Part shown: positions 29,230 to 38,289 of the stretch, piece after piece
Layout of the letters: the number at the start of each line of letters is the position of its first letter
How positions within the stretch are numbered: the first letter of the stretch is position 1
Origin: Bacteroidota bacterium
Lineage (GTDB): Bacteria; Bacteroidota; Bacteroidia; B-17B0; Aurantibacillaceae
Reading direction: 5' to 3'
Length of the DNA: 64,000 bases
NCBI GenBank assembly: GCA_018267825.1
Contig: JAFDXR010000008.1
Coordinates: forward strand, 186,001-250,000
Notes under the pieces: model-generated
Database searches by the model: none
Seen by the model: the letters and a program-made list of their open reading frames with translations, nothing else
Told to the model about the DNA's origin: nothing
Program-made: the position numbers and the translations under genes

Positions 29230-30477
29230 ATGAATTTCAACAACTATACATTTACCGTCACCGATCGCTTTTTGCGTTACGTAAAAATTGATACCCAATC
29301 CGATCCTAACTCGCCTACATGTCCGAGCACCGAAAAACAAAAGAACCTGGGGCGCCTGCTGGTAGAGGAATTGAAAGCAATAGGGATTTCAGATGCGGAA
29401 CTCGATACACATGGCTATGTATATGCCACGATTCCGGCTACCACCGATAAACAGGTCCCTGTATTATGTTTTTGTTCACACATGGATACCTCACCGGATT
29501 GCACCGGCGAAAACGTAAACCCCATTGTTCATCGCAATTACCAGGGTGGCGACATTGTATTACCAAACGATAAAAGCCAGATTATAGAGTTTAGCGAACA
29601 TCCCGCATTAGCGGCACAACTTGGCAATGATATTATTACCACCGATGGGACCACTCTTTTAGGTGCCGATAATAAAGCCGGAGTAGCCGAAATTATGGAT
29701 GCTGCCCATTATTTTATGACACACCCCGAAGTGAAACACGGTAAAATACGAATCCTGTTTACACCCGATGAAGAAATCGGTCGCGGTGTGGATAAAGCGG
29801 ATATGAAAAAGCTTGGCGCTGATTTTGGTTATACCATGGATGGCGAGACCATCGGTCATATTGAAAATGAAACATTCAGTGCCGATGCGGTAGCCCTTGT
29901 TATTAAAGGGTTTCCGACGCACCCGGGATTTGCCAAAAACAAAATGCAACATGCCATCAAGCTGGCAGCAAAAATCATTGAACGTATCCCGTCCAATAAA
30001 ACCCCTGAAACCACTGAGAAAAAAGAACCTTTCATTCATCCTACATCTATCCAGGGCGGACTCGAACAGGTGGAAATAAAATTCATTATCCGTGCTTTTG
30101 ATACGCCAACGTTGCATGCACTCGAAAATGAGCTCAAAGGCATTGCAGCAGATGTGTTAAGCGCGTATATCAAATGTAGTTTTGAGTTCAAGGTTACCGA
30201 GCAATACCGCAACATGAAAGATGTTCTTGATAAACACCCACAGGTGGTTGATTATGCGGTAGAGGCTGTAAAGCGGACCGGGGTAACTCCTGTGCTTTCG
30301 AGCATACGTGGCGGCACCGACGGTTCACGTTTATCGTTTATGGGATTACCGTGCCCGAATATTTATGCCGGCGAACATGCCTTTCACAGCAAACAGGAAT
30401 GGGTGAGTGTGCAGGATATGCAAAAGGCTGTAGAGACTATCGTGCACCTGGCAGCTATCTGGGAAGAAAAGTCCTAA
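29230..30477 (+). CDS. pepT: Peptidase T (tripeptide aminopeptidase)
   Basis: 415 residues of the M20B family. Metal-site motifs are CSHMDTSPD (His, Asp), TLLGADNKAGVAEI (bridging Asp), FTPDEEIGRG (catalytic Glu pair) and TMDGETIGHIENE. It removes the N-terminal residue from tripeptides in the cytosol. The start is supported by the -7 element 26 bases upstream. The stop overlaps the convergent membrane gene by 4 bases. Confidence 0.95.
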   Translation: MNFNNYTFTVTDRFLRYVKIDTQSDPNSPTCPSTEKQKNLGRLLVEELKAIGISDAELDTHGYVYATIPATTDKQVPVLCFCSHMDTSPDCTGENVNPIVHRNYQGGDIVLPNDKSQIIEFSEHPALAAQLGNDIITTDGTTLLGADNKAGVAEIMDAAHYFMTHPEVKHGKIRILFTPDEEIGRGVDKADMKKLGADFGYTMDGETIGHIENETFSADAVALVIKGFPTHPGFAKNKMQHAIKLAAKIIERIPSNKTPETTEKKEPFIHPTSIQGGLEQVEIKFIIRAFDTPTLHALENELKGIAADVLSAYIKCSFEFKVTEQYRNMKDVLDKHPQVVDYAVEAVKRTGVTPVLSSIRGGTDGSRLSFMGLPCPNIYAGEHAFHSKQEWVSVQDMQKAVETIVHLAAIWEEKS

Positions 30478-31025
30478 GTTTTTTCAATGTCCAGGCGACA
30501 CGCAGCGATAACCCGCGTGAGCTTAAACCCTATAACCGATTGCCAGACCAGGTAAACCGCTGAAAAATTTCCGGTCATGTCTTTTCGGAAAAACGCCGGA
30601 GCCAGCTCCCTGATTTGTGTAAACACAATGATGTCGTTTACTATAAACGCGGTTGCCCCCAAAGCCGCTACTTCAAACCGACGGTATTGTATGGGGTGAA
30701 TGAAGCGGTTGTACAAGGAAAAAACAGCCAGGGCCCCAAGAGCCCCCGTGAAAATTCCCACTGCAAAAGCAATGTAGGAAGAATATAAGGTGATCAGGAA
30801 AAGGATGATGTAAACCATGCCTGCAGAAAAGAAAAACTTCAGCATACGTCCTGCCGAAATGCTTGTCATCGCTGAACCACAAAGCATGCAGGTAAGAACA
30901 AATAATAGGCCTGGAAAAATCCCATAAGGAAAAAGAAACTCATCGCCCCGGTTAAACATGAACATGGAAGCAATACCTGTCAGAAGAAACAAGCTGTAGA
31001 ATGCGCGTTTTTTAATCCGTGTCAT
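30474..31025 (-). CDS. Hypothetical multi-helix membrane protein
   Basis: 183 residues from ATG 31025. About five hydrophobic helices, for example AFYSLFLLTGIASMFMF, GIFPGLLFVLTCMLCG, MLKFFFSAGMVYIILFLITL and AFAVGIFTGALGALAVF. No motif I recognise. It lies 30 bases after the MMPL transporter in the same direction and may be a small partner of it. Confidence 0.6.
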   Translation of the reverse strand: MTRIKKRAFYSLFLLTGIASMFMFNRGDEFLFPYGIFPGLLFVLTCMLCGSAMTSISAGRMLKFFFSAGMVYIILFLITLYSSYIAFAVGIFTGALGALAVFSLYNRFIHPIQYRRFEVAALGATAFIVNDIIVFTQIRELAPAFFRKDMTGNFSAVYLVWQSVIGFKLTRVIAACRLDIEKT

Positions 31026-31055
31026 AAAAATACGCTTCTGAACAGGCACAATTCT

Positions 31056-33431
31056 TCAAGGTCTGTCGGCTTCATTCTCCTCCTCGCTTTCATCCTCCAG
31101 TTCCACAAACGGTTTCTGCAGCATTTCTTTTTTGAGAGCGCGGTTGTTGATCGACAACAATATGGAAGGAAGCATGAGGAGATTGGTACACATGGATACG
31201 ATCAGTGTGAGCGATACCAGCACCCCAAGCGCTACAGTGCCTCCAAAACTTGATGCAGCAAATATGATAAAGCCGAAGAAGAGGATCACGGCTGTATAGA
31301 TCATGCTAAGCCCTGTATCTTTAATAGCCATGGAAATAGCGTCGCCCGCACTTTTTCCTTTTTTGAGTTCCTGCCTGTATTTAGTCAGGAAGTATATGGT
31401 TCCATCAGACGAGATACCAAAGGCAATACTGAAAATAAGAATGGTAGATGGTTTGAAGCGAATATCCAGAAAGCCCATCACGCCGGCTGTAATGATCAGC
31501 GGAATCAGGCATGGCAGCTTCGACAGGACAATGATTCTCACCGAACGGAATAAAGCAATACCTACAATGGCAATGAGAATGATTTCAATAATAAGACTTT
31601 CGTAAAGATTCGAAAGCAGGTAGTCATTGTTTTTCAGGAACACAAGGCTATGCCCGGTAAGCTTCACATCGTATTCGGCAGGGTTGAAAATGGAATCGAT
31701 CTTTGGTTTCAGTTCGCCCACAAGCACTTTCATTTTTTTGGAACCGATATCAGCTACCTGGAAACTCACACGGGTAATCTGTTTGGTGCTGTCGATAAAG
31801 TTCTGCAGTTTACTGCCCTGCCCTTTTACACTGCCTGAATATTCTGATAATGTTTTGAGGTCGGAAACACCCGGCAGTTTGTAGTATTTCGGATCACCGC
31901 CTTTATATGCCTGGTAGGAAAATTTCACGGCTTCTACAATCGATAGGGGCTTGGAGAATTCGGGGTGTTCCGCAAAAATTTTCTGCAGTGCTTTGATCTT
32001 GTATAATGCTTTGGCATTATTGGCAAATAAGCCATTTTCTTTTTTGGTATCAATCGAAATCTCGAATGGTAACACCCCTTTGAAATTGCTTTCAAAGAAA
32101 CGCAGATCGGTATACACAGGATCTTTTTGAGGCAGGTCATCTACCACGTAGCCCACAACATCTACTTTGGTCATGCCCCATACCGAAATCAGGGTGATCA
32201 CCGCAATGGTGATGTAAACTGTCATACGGTGGTGATGCACCAGGTTATCGACCACATCCAGCAATTTATTGATGCGCTTGCCTTCCAGGTGCTTCATGTG
32301 TTTGGCTTTAGGCTCCGGCAGGATATTGAGAATGATCGGAATTAAAATAAGTGTGATAAAATAGGTTGTCATAACGCCAATAGCAGCCACTACACCAAAC
32401 TGCACAAGCAATGAGCTGTTGGTGAAATACAATACCGCAAAGCCAATAGCCGTCGTGATGTTGGCCAGAAACAGGCTCACACCAATGGTTTGTATGGTAC
32501 GCGACAGGGCTTTCATTTTATTGCCATGCAACGCAAACTCCGACTGGTATTTATTGATCAGGAAAATACAGTTGGGCAGGCCAATGACCATAATCAACGG
32601 CGGAATGAGTCCGGTGAGAACCGTGATCTTATAGCCGAATAGCTGGAGAATACCAACAGACCAGAGAACACCCACCGCCACAACGATAACAGAAAAGATC
32701 ACCGTGGAGAATGTGCGGAAAAACAACCAGAGAATAATTGCTGTTACCAGCACGGCGAGCCCCAGGAAAAGTCCCATTTCGCTCGACACGCGCCCCATGA
32801 AAGCCGAACGGATGTATGGCATCCCGGAGTAGTGCATTTGTACCTGGTTCTTTTTAGCGAAGGCATCAGCAACTTCTGTGATCTCTTTCACCATACTGAG
32901 GCGGTGTTTGGAATCCAGGTCTTTTTTATTGAACGTGATGGCCATGAGATTGGCCCCGGTTTCTTTGTTGTAAATAATCCCCTCGTAAAACGGCAGGGAC
33001 ATGATGACATCACGGATGCTATCGACTTCGTGTTGTGTCTTTAAAGGGTTTTTGAGAATCGGTACAAAATCGAATTTACCGAGGCTGTCGTTTCGCGATA
33101 CGTTGTAAATAGTCGATACCGACATAATCTCCTTAATCCCGTCGATGCTCTTGATGCGTTTTCCGAGAGCGTCCCAATCGTTGAATTTCTGCAGCTGATA
33201 CAGGTTTTTATCTTCAAACCCGATGACCATCACACTCCCATCTTCGCCGAATTTGTTTTTAAACTGCTGGTAAGCGATAAACGTACTGTCGTCTTTAGGA
33301 AGGATCTGTGCAAACTCGTACGACAGCTCAATGCGTGTTGTTTCATAACCCATAAATGCTGTTACCAGCAAGAGACCGATGGTAAATGCCAGTTTATTCC
33401 GCAGCAGTATCCTTGAAAATGCTTTCCACAT
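31056..33431 (-). CDS. RND superfamily exporter (MMPL/SSD type)
   Basis: 791 residues with two repeats, each a periplasmic domain and a five-helix sterol-sensing/MMPL bundle. Features: first helix LAFTIGLLLVTAFMG, GLAVLVTAIILWLFFRTFST, VLTGLIPPLIMVIGLPNCIF with conserved Gly/Pro, and in the second half FKPSTILIFSIAFGISSDGT followed by FLTKYRQELKKGKSAGDAI. The tail is very acidic (ELEDESEEENEADRP). Relatives export lipids or hydrophobic compounds using the proton gradient; the substrate is unknown. No membrane-fusion partner is adjacent. YitT follows upstream with a 12-base gap, perhaps one transcript. Confidence 0.88.
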   Translation of the reverse strand: MWKAFSRILLRNKLAFTIGLLLVTAFMGYETTRIELSYEFAQILPKDDSTFIAYQQFKNKFGEDGSVMVIGFEDKNLYQLQKFNDWDALGKRIKSIDGIKEIMSVSTIYNVSRNDSLGKFDFVPILKNPLKTQHEVDSIRDVIMSLPFYEGIIYNKETGANLMAITFNKKDLDSKHRLSMVKEITEVADAFAKKNQVQMHYSGMPYIRSAFMGRVSSEMGLFLGLAVLVTAIILWLFFRTFSTVIFSVIVVAVGVLWSVGILQLFGYKITVLTGLIPPLIMVIGLPNCIFLINKYQSEFALHGNKMKALSRTIQTIGVSLFLANITTAIGFAVLYFTNSSLLVQFGVVAAIGVMTTYFITLILIPIILNILPEPKAKHMKHLEGKRINKLLDVVDNLVHHHRMTVYITIAVITLISVWGMTKVDVVGYVVDDLPQKDPVYTDLRFFESNFKGVLPFEISIDTKKENGLFANNAKALYKIKALQKIFAEHPEFSKPLSIVEAVKFSYQAYKGGDPKYYKLPGVSDLKTLSEYSGSVKGQGSKLQNFIDSTKQITRVSFQVADIGSKKMKVLVGELKPKIDSIFNPAEYDVKLTGHSLVFLKNNDYLLSNLYESLIIEIILIAIVGIALFRSVRIIVLSKLPCLIPLIITAGVMGFLDIRFKPSTILIFSIAFGISSDGTIYFLTKYRQELKKGKSAGDAISMAIKDTGLSMIYTAVILFFGFIIFAASSFGGTVALGVLVSLTLIVSMCTNLLMLPSILLSINNRALKKEMLQKPFVELEDESEEENEADRP

Positions 33432-33443
33432 GTTAACTCTTCT

Positions 33444-34403
33444 TTAGTGCAGGGGCCGTTTTTTGATCATTCCACCCCGTGTATCCTTAATACTATTCAT
33501 CACCACAAATGCTGCAGGATCTATCTTTTCAATTTCAGAATTCAGCCGGGCTATTTCGAGCCTCGTAACAACCGAATATAAAATATCAATATCACCCAGC
33601 TTGTGCCCTGTTTTACCAAAGCCCCGGGTTCCCTTATAAACAGTCACACCGCGACCCATGGTCTCAGTCAGCATTTTGCGGATTTCTTCACTCTTGGCTG
33701 ATACAATCGTAACGCCCAGGTATTCTTCCACCCCCTCGATGATAAAGTCGATGGTTTTGGAGGCCGAAAGATACGCTAAAATTGAATACAAAGCTGTTTC
33801 GAGCGACAGGAGCCAGGCCGCAAAGGAGAAGATAATAATGTTAAGAATGAGGATGACATCGCCAATGGTCAATCCTGTTTTTTTACTGATATAAAGTGCC
33901 ATCACTTCCGTACCATCCATCACCCCGCCACCCCGCACAGCGAGACCGATTCCTGCACCCAGAAAAAATCCGCCGAATACGGATACCAGCAGCTTATCGG
34001 ATGTAAGCACCGGGTAATGAATCCCGGCCACACACAAGGCCAGGCCTATAATAGCAAGGGTTGTTTTGATGGCGAAGTTTTTACCTATCTGCGAATACCC
34101 CAGTAAAATAAAGGGAATATTCAGCAATACGATCAGCAGCGGCAGTGGCAACCCGCTCACAGCAGAGGTTAACAGCGAAATACCTGTTACGCCGCCATCA
34201 ATAAAATTATTGGGTAATAAAAAACTCTTGAGGCCGAAACCAGCCGAAAAAATACCAACCGTTATGAGCATCATGTTTATGGCTTCGCGCCGGGCCAGTA
34301 ATCTGAACCTGTAAAAAGCCTTGGCAGCTACATAGGCGCTTGGCTCCTCATGGGGTTTATGGGGGATGTTGTAGGTTAAAAGCCGACGTAATAATGAGTT
34401 CAT
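33444..34403 (-). CDS. YitT family membrane protein
   Basis: 319 residues from ATG 34403; the longer frame starts at TTG. N-terminal half: five or so helices with the YitT signature FGLKSFLLPNNFIDGGVTGI and GVMDGTEVMALYISKKTGLT. C-terminal half: a DUF2179-like soluble domain (ETMGRGVTVYKGTRGFGKTG, then YSVVTRLEIARLNSEIEKID) expected in the cytosol, which binds nucleotide-like ligands in some relatives. Function in transport is inferred, not known. Confidence 0.9.
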   Translation of the reverse strand: MNSLLRRLLTYNIPHKPHEEPSAYVAAKAFYRFRLLARREAINMMLITVGIFSAGFGLKSFLLPNNFIDGGVTGISLLTSAVSGLPLPLLIVLLNIPFILLGYSQIGKNFAIKTTLAIIGLALCVAGIHYPVLTSDKLLVSVFGGFFLGAGIGLAVRGGGVMDGTEVMALYISKKTGLTIGDVILILNIIIFSFAAWLLSLETALYSILAYLSASKTIDFIIEGVEEYLGVTIVSAKSEEIRKMLTETMGRGVTVYKGTRGFGKTGHKLGDIDILYSVVTRLEIARLNSEIEKIDPAAFVVMNSIKDTRGGMIKKRPLH

Positions 34404-34493
34404 AACCAATGGGAATGAAGTCAAAGTAAGAAAATTTTTCGATAAATCCGGTTGTTTTCTTCAAACAGGCTGATTCCCAGAGACTGTATTTCA

Positions 34494-35519
34494 TCAGTGC
34501 GAATTATATCCCAGGTCAAAATAATAGCGCTGCATGACCCGAACACCAAACATCCCCGTTTTAAATACATACGTAACCTTACGACTGTGTAAGGGCTCAT
34601 CCGTATCTATAAAAGCCCTGATTCCGGGAAACTCTCTATAGGCCTTATTTTCCAACAGAACAAAATTATCGTTGCCCTCCGATCGTATAATTCTGTATGT
34701 TTCAGTCACCGGGTGAAAACTGATAAAGAAATTGAGCAGCAGAAATACAGTCATCACAAACGGGCCACCCTGAAAAGCAGCCAGTACTCTCAATCTGATA
34801 TACTTACCCGATTTGAATACACTGGCAAACAAAAAGAAAAAAACAACTAAAATAATATAGCACATCATCATGAACGAAAATGGCATCAGTGTCTGCAACC
34901 CGATTTTTAAAAACACGATGATATTCAGAGGAGGCAAAACGACCTGCCAAAACAGTTTTGTTTTGGCAGAAAACAAAAGGGCTTGCCAGAACCGCTCCGG
35001 ACTGAACCGCCTGATGTTTCGGAATGCCGGAATGGAAAAAGGACCGGTGACCAACGCTACAATAATTCCGCAGATTAAACCCGTGGCGCCATAACGCATA
35101 AAAAGATATCCAGGCAGCACGAATACAAAAAACAAAGTGATCACAAACAGAACATGATCTATCACAACACTGTATGCCTGGTTTGTAAGATAAGCCTCCG
35201 ACTTCAGGTATTCCTTGTAGCGCTGATTGGCCGCCCGCATGGCTTTGCGACGGGCTTCTTCTTTTTGCTGACGAATGATCTCCTCGCGGCTGATGGTTCT
35301 GCTGGCTTTACGTTTTGGCCCGTTTACCTTAAAATCAATGAGTATTTCATACGCTTCTGTGATCTCAATAAATTTTTCAGCGGCACCCGGTTCATTATTC
35401 TTATCGGGGTGGTAAAGCACTACCAGGCGACGATAGGCCTTTTTAATATCGTTCAGCGTGGCTTTTTCTGAAAGTCCAAGGATTTGAAAATATCTCAGCA
35501 TCATGGAATGGACGGCCAT
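34494..35519 (-). CDS. Membrane-anchored DnaJ-domain protein
   Basis: 341 residues. An N-terminal J domain (RYFQILGLSEKATLNDIKKA, then VLYHPDKNN with the HPD motif that stimulates DnaK), followed by a basic linker (RKASRTISREEIIRQQKEEA) and about five transmembrane helices with no zinc-finger or C-terminal client domain. It is a J-protein of the membrane type that would recruit DnaK to the inner membrane. Its ATG directly follows the stop of the upstream gene (TAA then ATG), suggesting coupled translation. Confidence 0.85.
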   Translation of the reverse strand: MAVHSMMLRYFQILGLSEKATLNDIKKAYRRLVVLYHPDKNNEPGAAEKFIEITEAYEILIDFKVNGPKRKASRTISREEIIRQQKEEARRKAMRAANQRYKEYLKSEAYLTNQAYSVVIDHVLFVITLFFVFVLPGYLFMRYGATGLICGIIVALVTGPFSIPAFRNIRRFSPERFWQALLFSAKTKLFWQVVLPPLNIIVFLKIGLQTLMPFSFMMMCYIILVVFFFLFASVFKSGKYIRLRVLAAFQGGPFVMTVFLLLNFFISFHPVTETYRIIRSEGNDNFVLLENKAYREFPGIRAFIDTDEPLHSRKVTYVFKTGMFGVRVMQRYYFDLGYNSH

Positions 35520-35951
35520 TTACCGTTTTGAATCCGGACTTCCGGAGATACTCCGGGCATGTTGTTTACGTTGCTTTTTGGAAGGCACATCGTCATACGC
35601 TCTCAGTTTACCCTGCACATGACGCACACAACCACTTAATACCAGCAGGCATGAGATTCCCGCCAGAATCATTTTTTTCAGGAACGGGTGTTTTATTTGC
35701 ATTTCGAAGCGGTTGAGCATCTGAACGCTCTTGCCGGCCTGATTGGTATGCTGAACGTTGTAGCGTCCGCAAACAGAAGCCCCTGAAGCTTGTTCGCGAA
35801 AAAAGGCCTGTATCTCGTCCAGCGATTTTTTGCTGAAATCAACAACCGGGGTCTGGCATGTTTTACAAAACCGCGATTCGTCTCCGGGTTCCATCGAATC
35901 CCAGGGTACCTGGCATGGCTCAGGAATATCTATATAGGATGCTGTCTTCAA
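35520..35951 (-). CDS. Hypothetical protein with a CxxC metal-knuckle-like N-terminus
   Basis: 143 residues from a TTG start at 35951. The N-terminus PEPCQVPWDSMEPGDESRFC then KTCQTPVVDFS carries a Cys set (C...C..C) followed by DFSKKSLDEIQAFF, a pattern seen at the N-terminus of various Bacteroidota envelope proteins. A lone membrane helix (MILAGISCLLVLSGCVRH) and a basic tail follow. Function unknown. It sits between the short OmdA ORF and the J-protein gene in one leftward series. Confidence 0.6.
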   Translation of the reverse strand: MKTASYIDIPEPCQVPWDSMEPGDESRFCKTCQTPVVDFSKKSLDEIQAFFREQASGASVCGRYNVQHTNQAGKSVQMLNRFEMQIKHPFLKKMILAGISCLLVLSGCVRHVQGKLRAYDDVPSKKQRKQHARSISGSPDSKR

Positions 35952-35959
35952 TCTGTTTT

Positions 35960-36115
35960 TCAGTTGGATTTTTTTACACGGTAGCCGAGGGTTTCATCGC
36001 GTTTGACTCCAAAAATCCATAGTACATATTCTTTGCGGCAACTGTACGGCAACGCCTCATACGCTGCTTTTGCTTTTTGGGATACATTCAGTAATTTCTG
36101 AAGATCCTCCGGCAC
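35960..36115 (-). CDS. Short OmdA (YdeI/OmpD-associated) domain ORF, possibly truncated
   Basis: 51 codons from GTG at 36115 to TGA at 35962-35960. VPEDLQKLLNVSQKAKAAYE and ALPYSCRKEYVLWIFGVKRD, then ETLGYRVKKSN, match the OmdA helical motif (P-E-D-L ... S-R-R-E-Y-V-x-W-I ... K-R-x-E-T-R). The usual domain continues into another helix that is absent here. The GTG overlaps the end of the upstream gene (TAATTGTG), so it may be translated by coupling, or it may be a remnant. Too short for most gene callers. Confidence 0.5.
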   Translation of the reverse strand: MPEDLQKLLNVSQKAKAAYEALPYSCRKEYVLWIFGVKRDETLGYRVKKSN

Positions 36116-36117
36116 AA

Positions 36118-36504
36118 TTACTGTTTTGGTTTTTCGACCGGATGGCGGTGATGATTCCCGTAAGGATAATACCTCAGCTCAGGCTCCATAGATGCCTTGG
36201 CCTCTTTCACTTCTTCCGGTTTTGACGGAATGTTTACAGGTTGCGGTACCGATGGCATATTGGAAGGCGTAGTACTGAAAACCTCCTTATAGCCGTTTTT
36301 ATACTGAATAAGTGCTACATCCGATTTGTAGGATGTGTAAACAGGGCCATCGGGCACCTGCGACTTTTTATACTTCACTTCACCCGGTGTTACTTCCAGA
36401 ACTTTACCGGTGGCAAATTCACCGCTTTTAAAATAGATGGTGTCCTGTGCTTTTGCGCCCATGAAACATACCACGCAAAAAATCATCAAAAAAAACGCTT
36501 TCAT
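36118..36504 (-). CDS. Hypothetical secreted protein
   Basis: 128 residues with a signal peptide (FFLMIFCVVCFMGAKAQ). The mature N-terminus has the pattern DTIYFKSGEFATGKVLEVTP, EVKYKK and DVALIQYKNGYKEVF common in Bacteroidota periplasmic proteins that describe a short beta domain. The rest is Pro/Lys/His-rich. No enzymatic motif. It precedes the OmdA ORF in the same direction. Confidence 0.65.
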   Translation of the reverse strand: MKAFFLMIFCVVCFMGAKAQDTIYFKSGEFATGKVLEVTPGEVKYKKSQVPDGPVYTSYKSDVALIQYKNGYKEVFSTTPSNMPSVPQPVNIPSKPEEVKEAKASMEPELRYYPYGNHHRHPVEKPKQ

Positions 36505-36540
36505 ACTCTTGAGTTATTTGATATACTCAAATGTACAAAA

Positions 36541-36563
36541 AAAGCCCGATATCTCTATCGGGC
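36541..36563 (-). terminator. Terminator after the secreted hydrolase gene
   Basis: GCCCGAT and ATCGGGC (36544-36563) with a 6-base loop; on the minus strand TTTTTTTG follows. It ends the gene at 36591. Confidence 0.85.
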
Positions 36564-36590
36564 CCGGGCGTTTATGTGTAGTGGTAACGC

Positions 36591-38030
36591 CTAATTTTTT
36601 ATAAGTTTATATACACCGTGGAAATGGCTGTGTTCCACGGAAAGCAGGTATGCTCCAGGGCTCAGCTGTTCTAGGTTAAGCACCTGGGTTTGTTGCCCCA
36701 CTGCCGAACCATCGCTGGATGCTTTATACACCAGGTTCCCGGTGAGGTCGTATACCCGGAAAGAAACCGGTAACCCCGACTCGGCATAGTATGATACCAT
36801 AAACTGATCCTGTCCGGGATTCGGAAATAATACAAAACTCTGTGTTGTATAAACAGACGATATGCCTGTTGTGCTGATGTTTACCACATTAGATGTATAC
36901 GGGCAATTGGTGTATACATATTTTACCTCACAGGAGTAGTTGCCATTCGCTATAGCCGTATAGGTGCTGGCTGTAGCTCCACCAACAGGCGATCCATTAA
37001 GATACCACTGATACGATGCAGCCGGTGTCGTGCAGGTAAGCACGGTTCCGGCAGCTGAAATAACAGGGTTTACAATATCTGTAACCAGGTTGTCATTGAT
37101 AAAACGTGTCGACAGGTTGAGCGAATCCTTGAATTTAGGCCAGGCCGAGCAATCCTGTTTCAGAAAATAATCGAGCCATAAGCGGGCCGCCATATAGGCT
37201 GCGCTTTTTTGCTGTGCTTCCGTAATAGTCGGTTGTGGCGAGCATGTGCCCTGGCCAAACATACAGGTCGCACTGCTACGCGACCCGAATGAGCAGTGGT
37301 CGCCTCCGACTACCGACATATAAGCCTTTGTATGTGTCAGGATCAGGGAATCGTATTCCGGCTTCTGGTGCTGGGCCGGTGGGGCCACACAATCATTCTG
37401 GCCTGAAATAACCAGCGATGGCACTGTTACAAATTTGGCAGCATGCTGCGATGATGGGTTTGTGTTGGCGGCCGCAAAATTGACCATGGTTGTAATCGTG
37501 GCATTATTCTGCGCCCCTAAAAACGAAGAGCCTCCGCCCATCGAATGGCCTGATAATGCCACACGGGGGTTGATCTTGCCTATAAAACTCGGAGCCGGGC
37601 TTCCGGGAGCGGTCGACATCATGGTGGTGATCATCTGCGAACCGATAAATGCCAGGTCTTTCCCGAAATCCGTGTGGCTGGGCGACGTACCGCCCTCTGT
37701 ACGAGGTAAACAAACAATATAGCCGTTCTGCACCAGGTCTGTCCACAGGTCGGTATAGGCATCCCAGGTCATTACAAAACCGTGTCCAACCACCACAACG
37801 GGAAAAGTGCCGGTAGCTATAGCGACGTTATTTCCGGCGGTAGCGGCCGGATAATAAACCTCTGTACCAACATCCCGCCCGCTAGTTCCTACCTGTATAC
37901 CCCCTGAAATGGCATAACCACCGGTGCGGGACGGGTCCTTGAAATTGAGCGAACAATGCCCCACCTGGTACGTTTGTGCCTCCAGTGAAGCAAAAGCTAT
38001 TGTGGCAATAAGAGTAAGTACTTTTTTCAT
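36591..38030 (-). CDS. Secreted alpha/beta hydrolase, cutinase/PETase-like, with type IX sorting tail
   Basis: 479 residues: signal peptide (VLTLIATIAFASLEAQ), an alpha/beta-hydrolase domain to about residue 300, an Ig-like linker, and a type A T9SS tail (FVLFPNPGQDQFMVSYYAES ... GAYLLSVEH). The nucleophile elbow is GHSMGGGSS with S163; D213 (SGQNDCVAPPAQ) and H245 (VGGDHCSFG) complete the triad. GHSMGGG and the Asp-loop VAPPAQHQKPEYDSL resemble bacterial cutinases and polyester hydrolases, and chlorophyllase-like enzymes are a possible alternative. Two cysteine pairs may form disulfides. The substrate is probably an ester or polyester outside the cell. Confidence 0.8.
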   Translation of the reverse strand: MKKVLTLIATIAFASLEAQTYQVGHCSLNFKDPSRTGGYAISGGIQVGTSGRDVGTEVYYPAATAGNNVAIATGTFPVVVVGHGFVMTWDAYTDLWTDLVQNGYIVCLPRTEGGTSPSHTDFGKDLAFIGSQMITTMMSTAPGSPAPSFIGKINPRVALSGHSMGGGSSFLGAQNNATITTMVNFAAANTNPSSQHAAKFVTVPSLVISGQNDCVAPPAQHQKPEYDSLILTHTKAYMSVVGGDHCSFGSRSSATCMFGQGTCSPQPTITEAQQKSAAYMAARLWLDYFLKQDCSAWPKFKDSLNLSTRFINDNLVTDIVNPVISAAGTVLTCTTPAASYQWYLNGSPVGGATASTYTAIANGNYSCEVKYVYTNCPYTSNVVNISTTGISSVYTTQSFVLFPNPGQDQFMVSYYAESGLPVSFRVYDLTGNLVYKASSDGSAVGQQTQVLNLEQLSPGAYLLSVEHSHFHGVYKLIKN

Positions 38031-38261
38031 GTGTTTGGTTTTTGTATTAAAAACAGGTTAATTTTTTATCATGGGTTCCTTATTAAAGGAGGTTCCTAAA
38101 TATCTGAAACTTAGGCATCGCCAACAGAGGGGTATTCCCCTCATTTAACCCAAAGCCCCGTGCTTTAAGGGTTTAGACCATAAACACCACCCTGACTAAA
38201 GCCTCTGAAAATCCATAAAAGCAAGAAAAACAATGAATTAGATTTATTGATTTTAAAATCG

Positions 38262-38269
38262 TACCTTTG
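38262..38269 (+). promoter_or_regulatory. -7 element of typA
   Basis: TACCTTTG 20 bases before the typA ATG; no clear -33 TTG at the ideal distance. Confidence 0.5.
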
Positions 38270-38289
38270 CGCCCTTTGAACTTGAAGCC

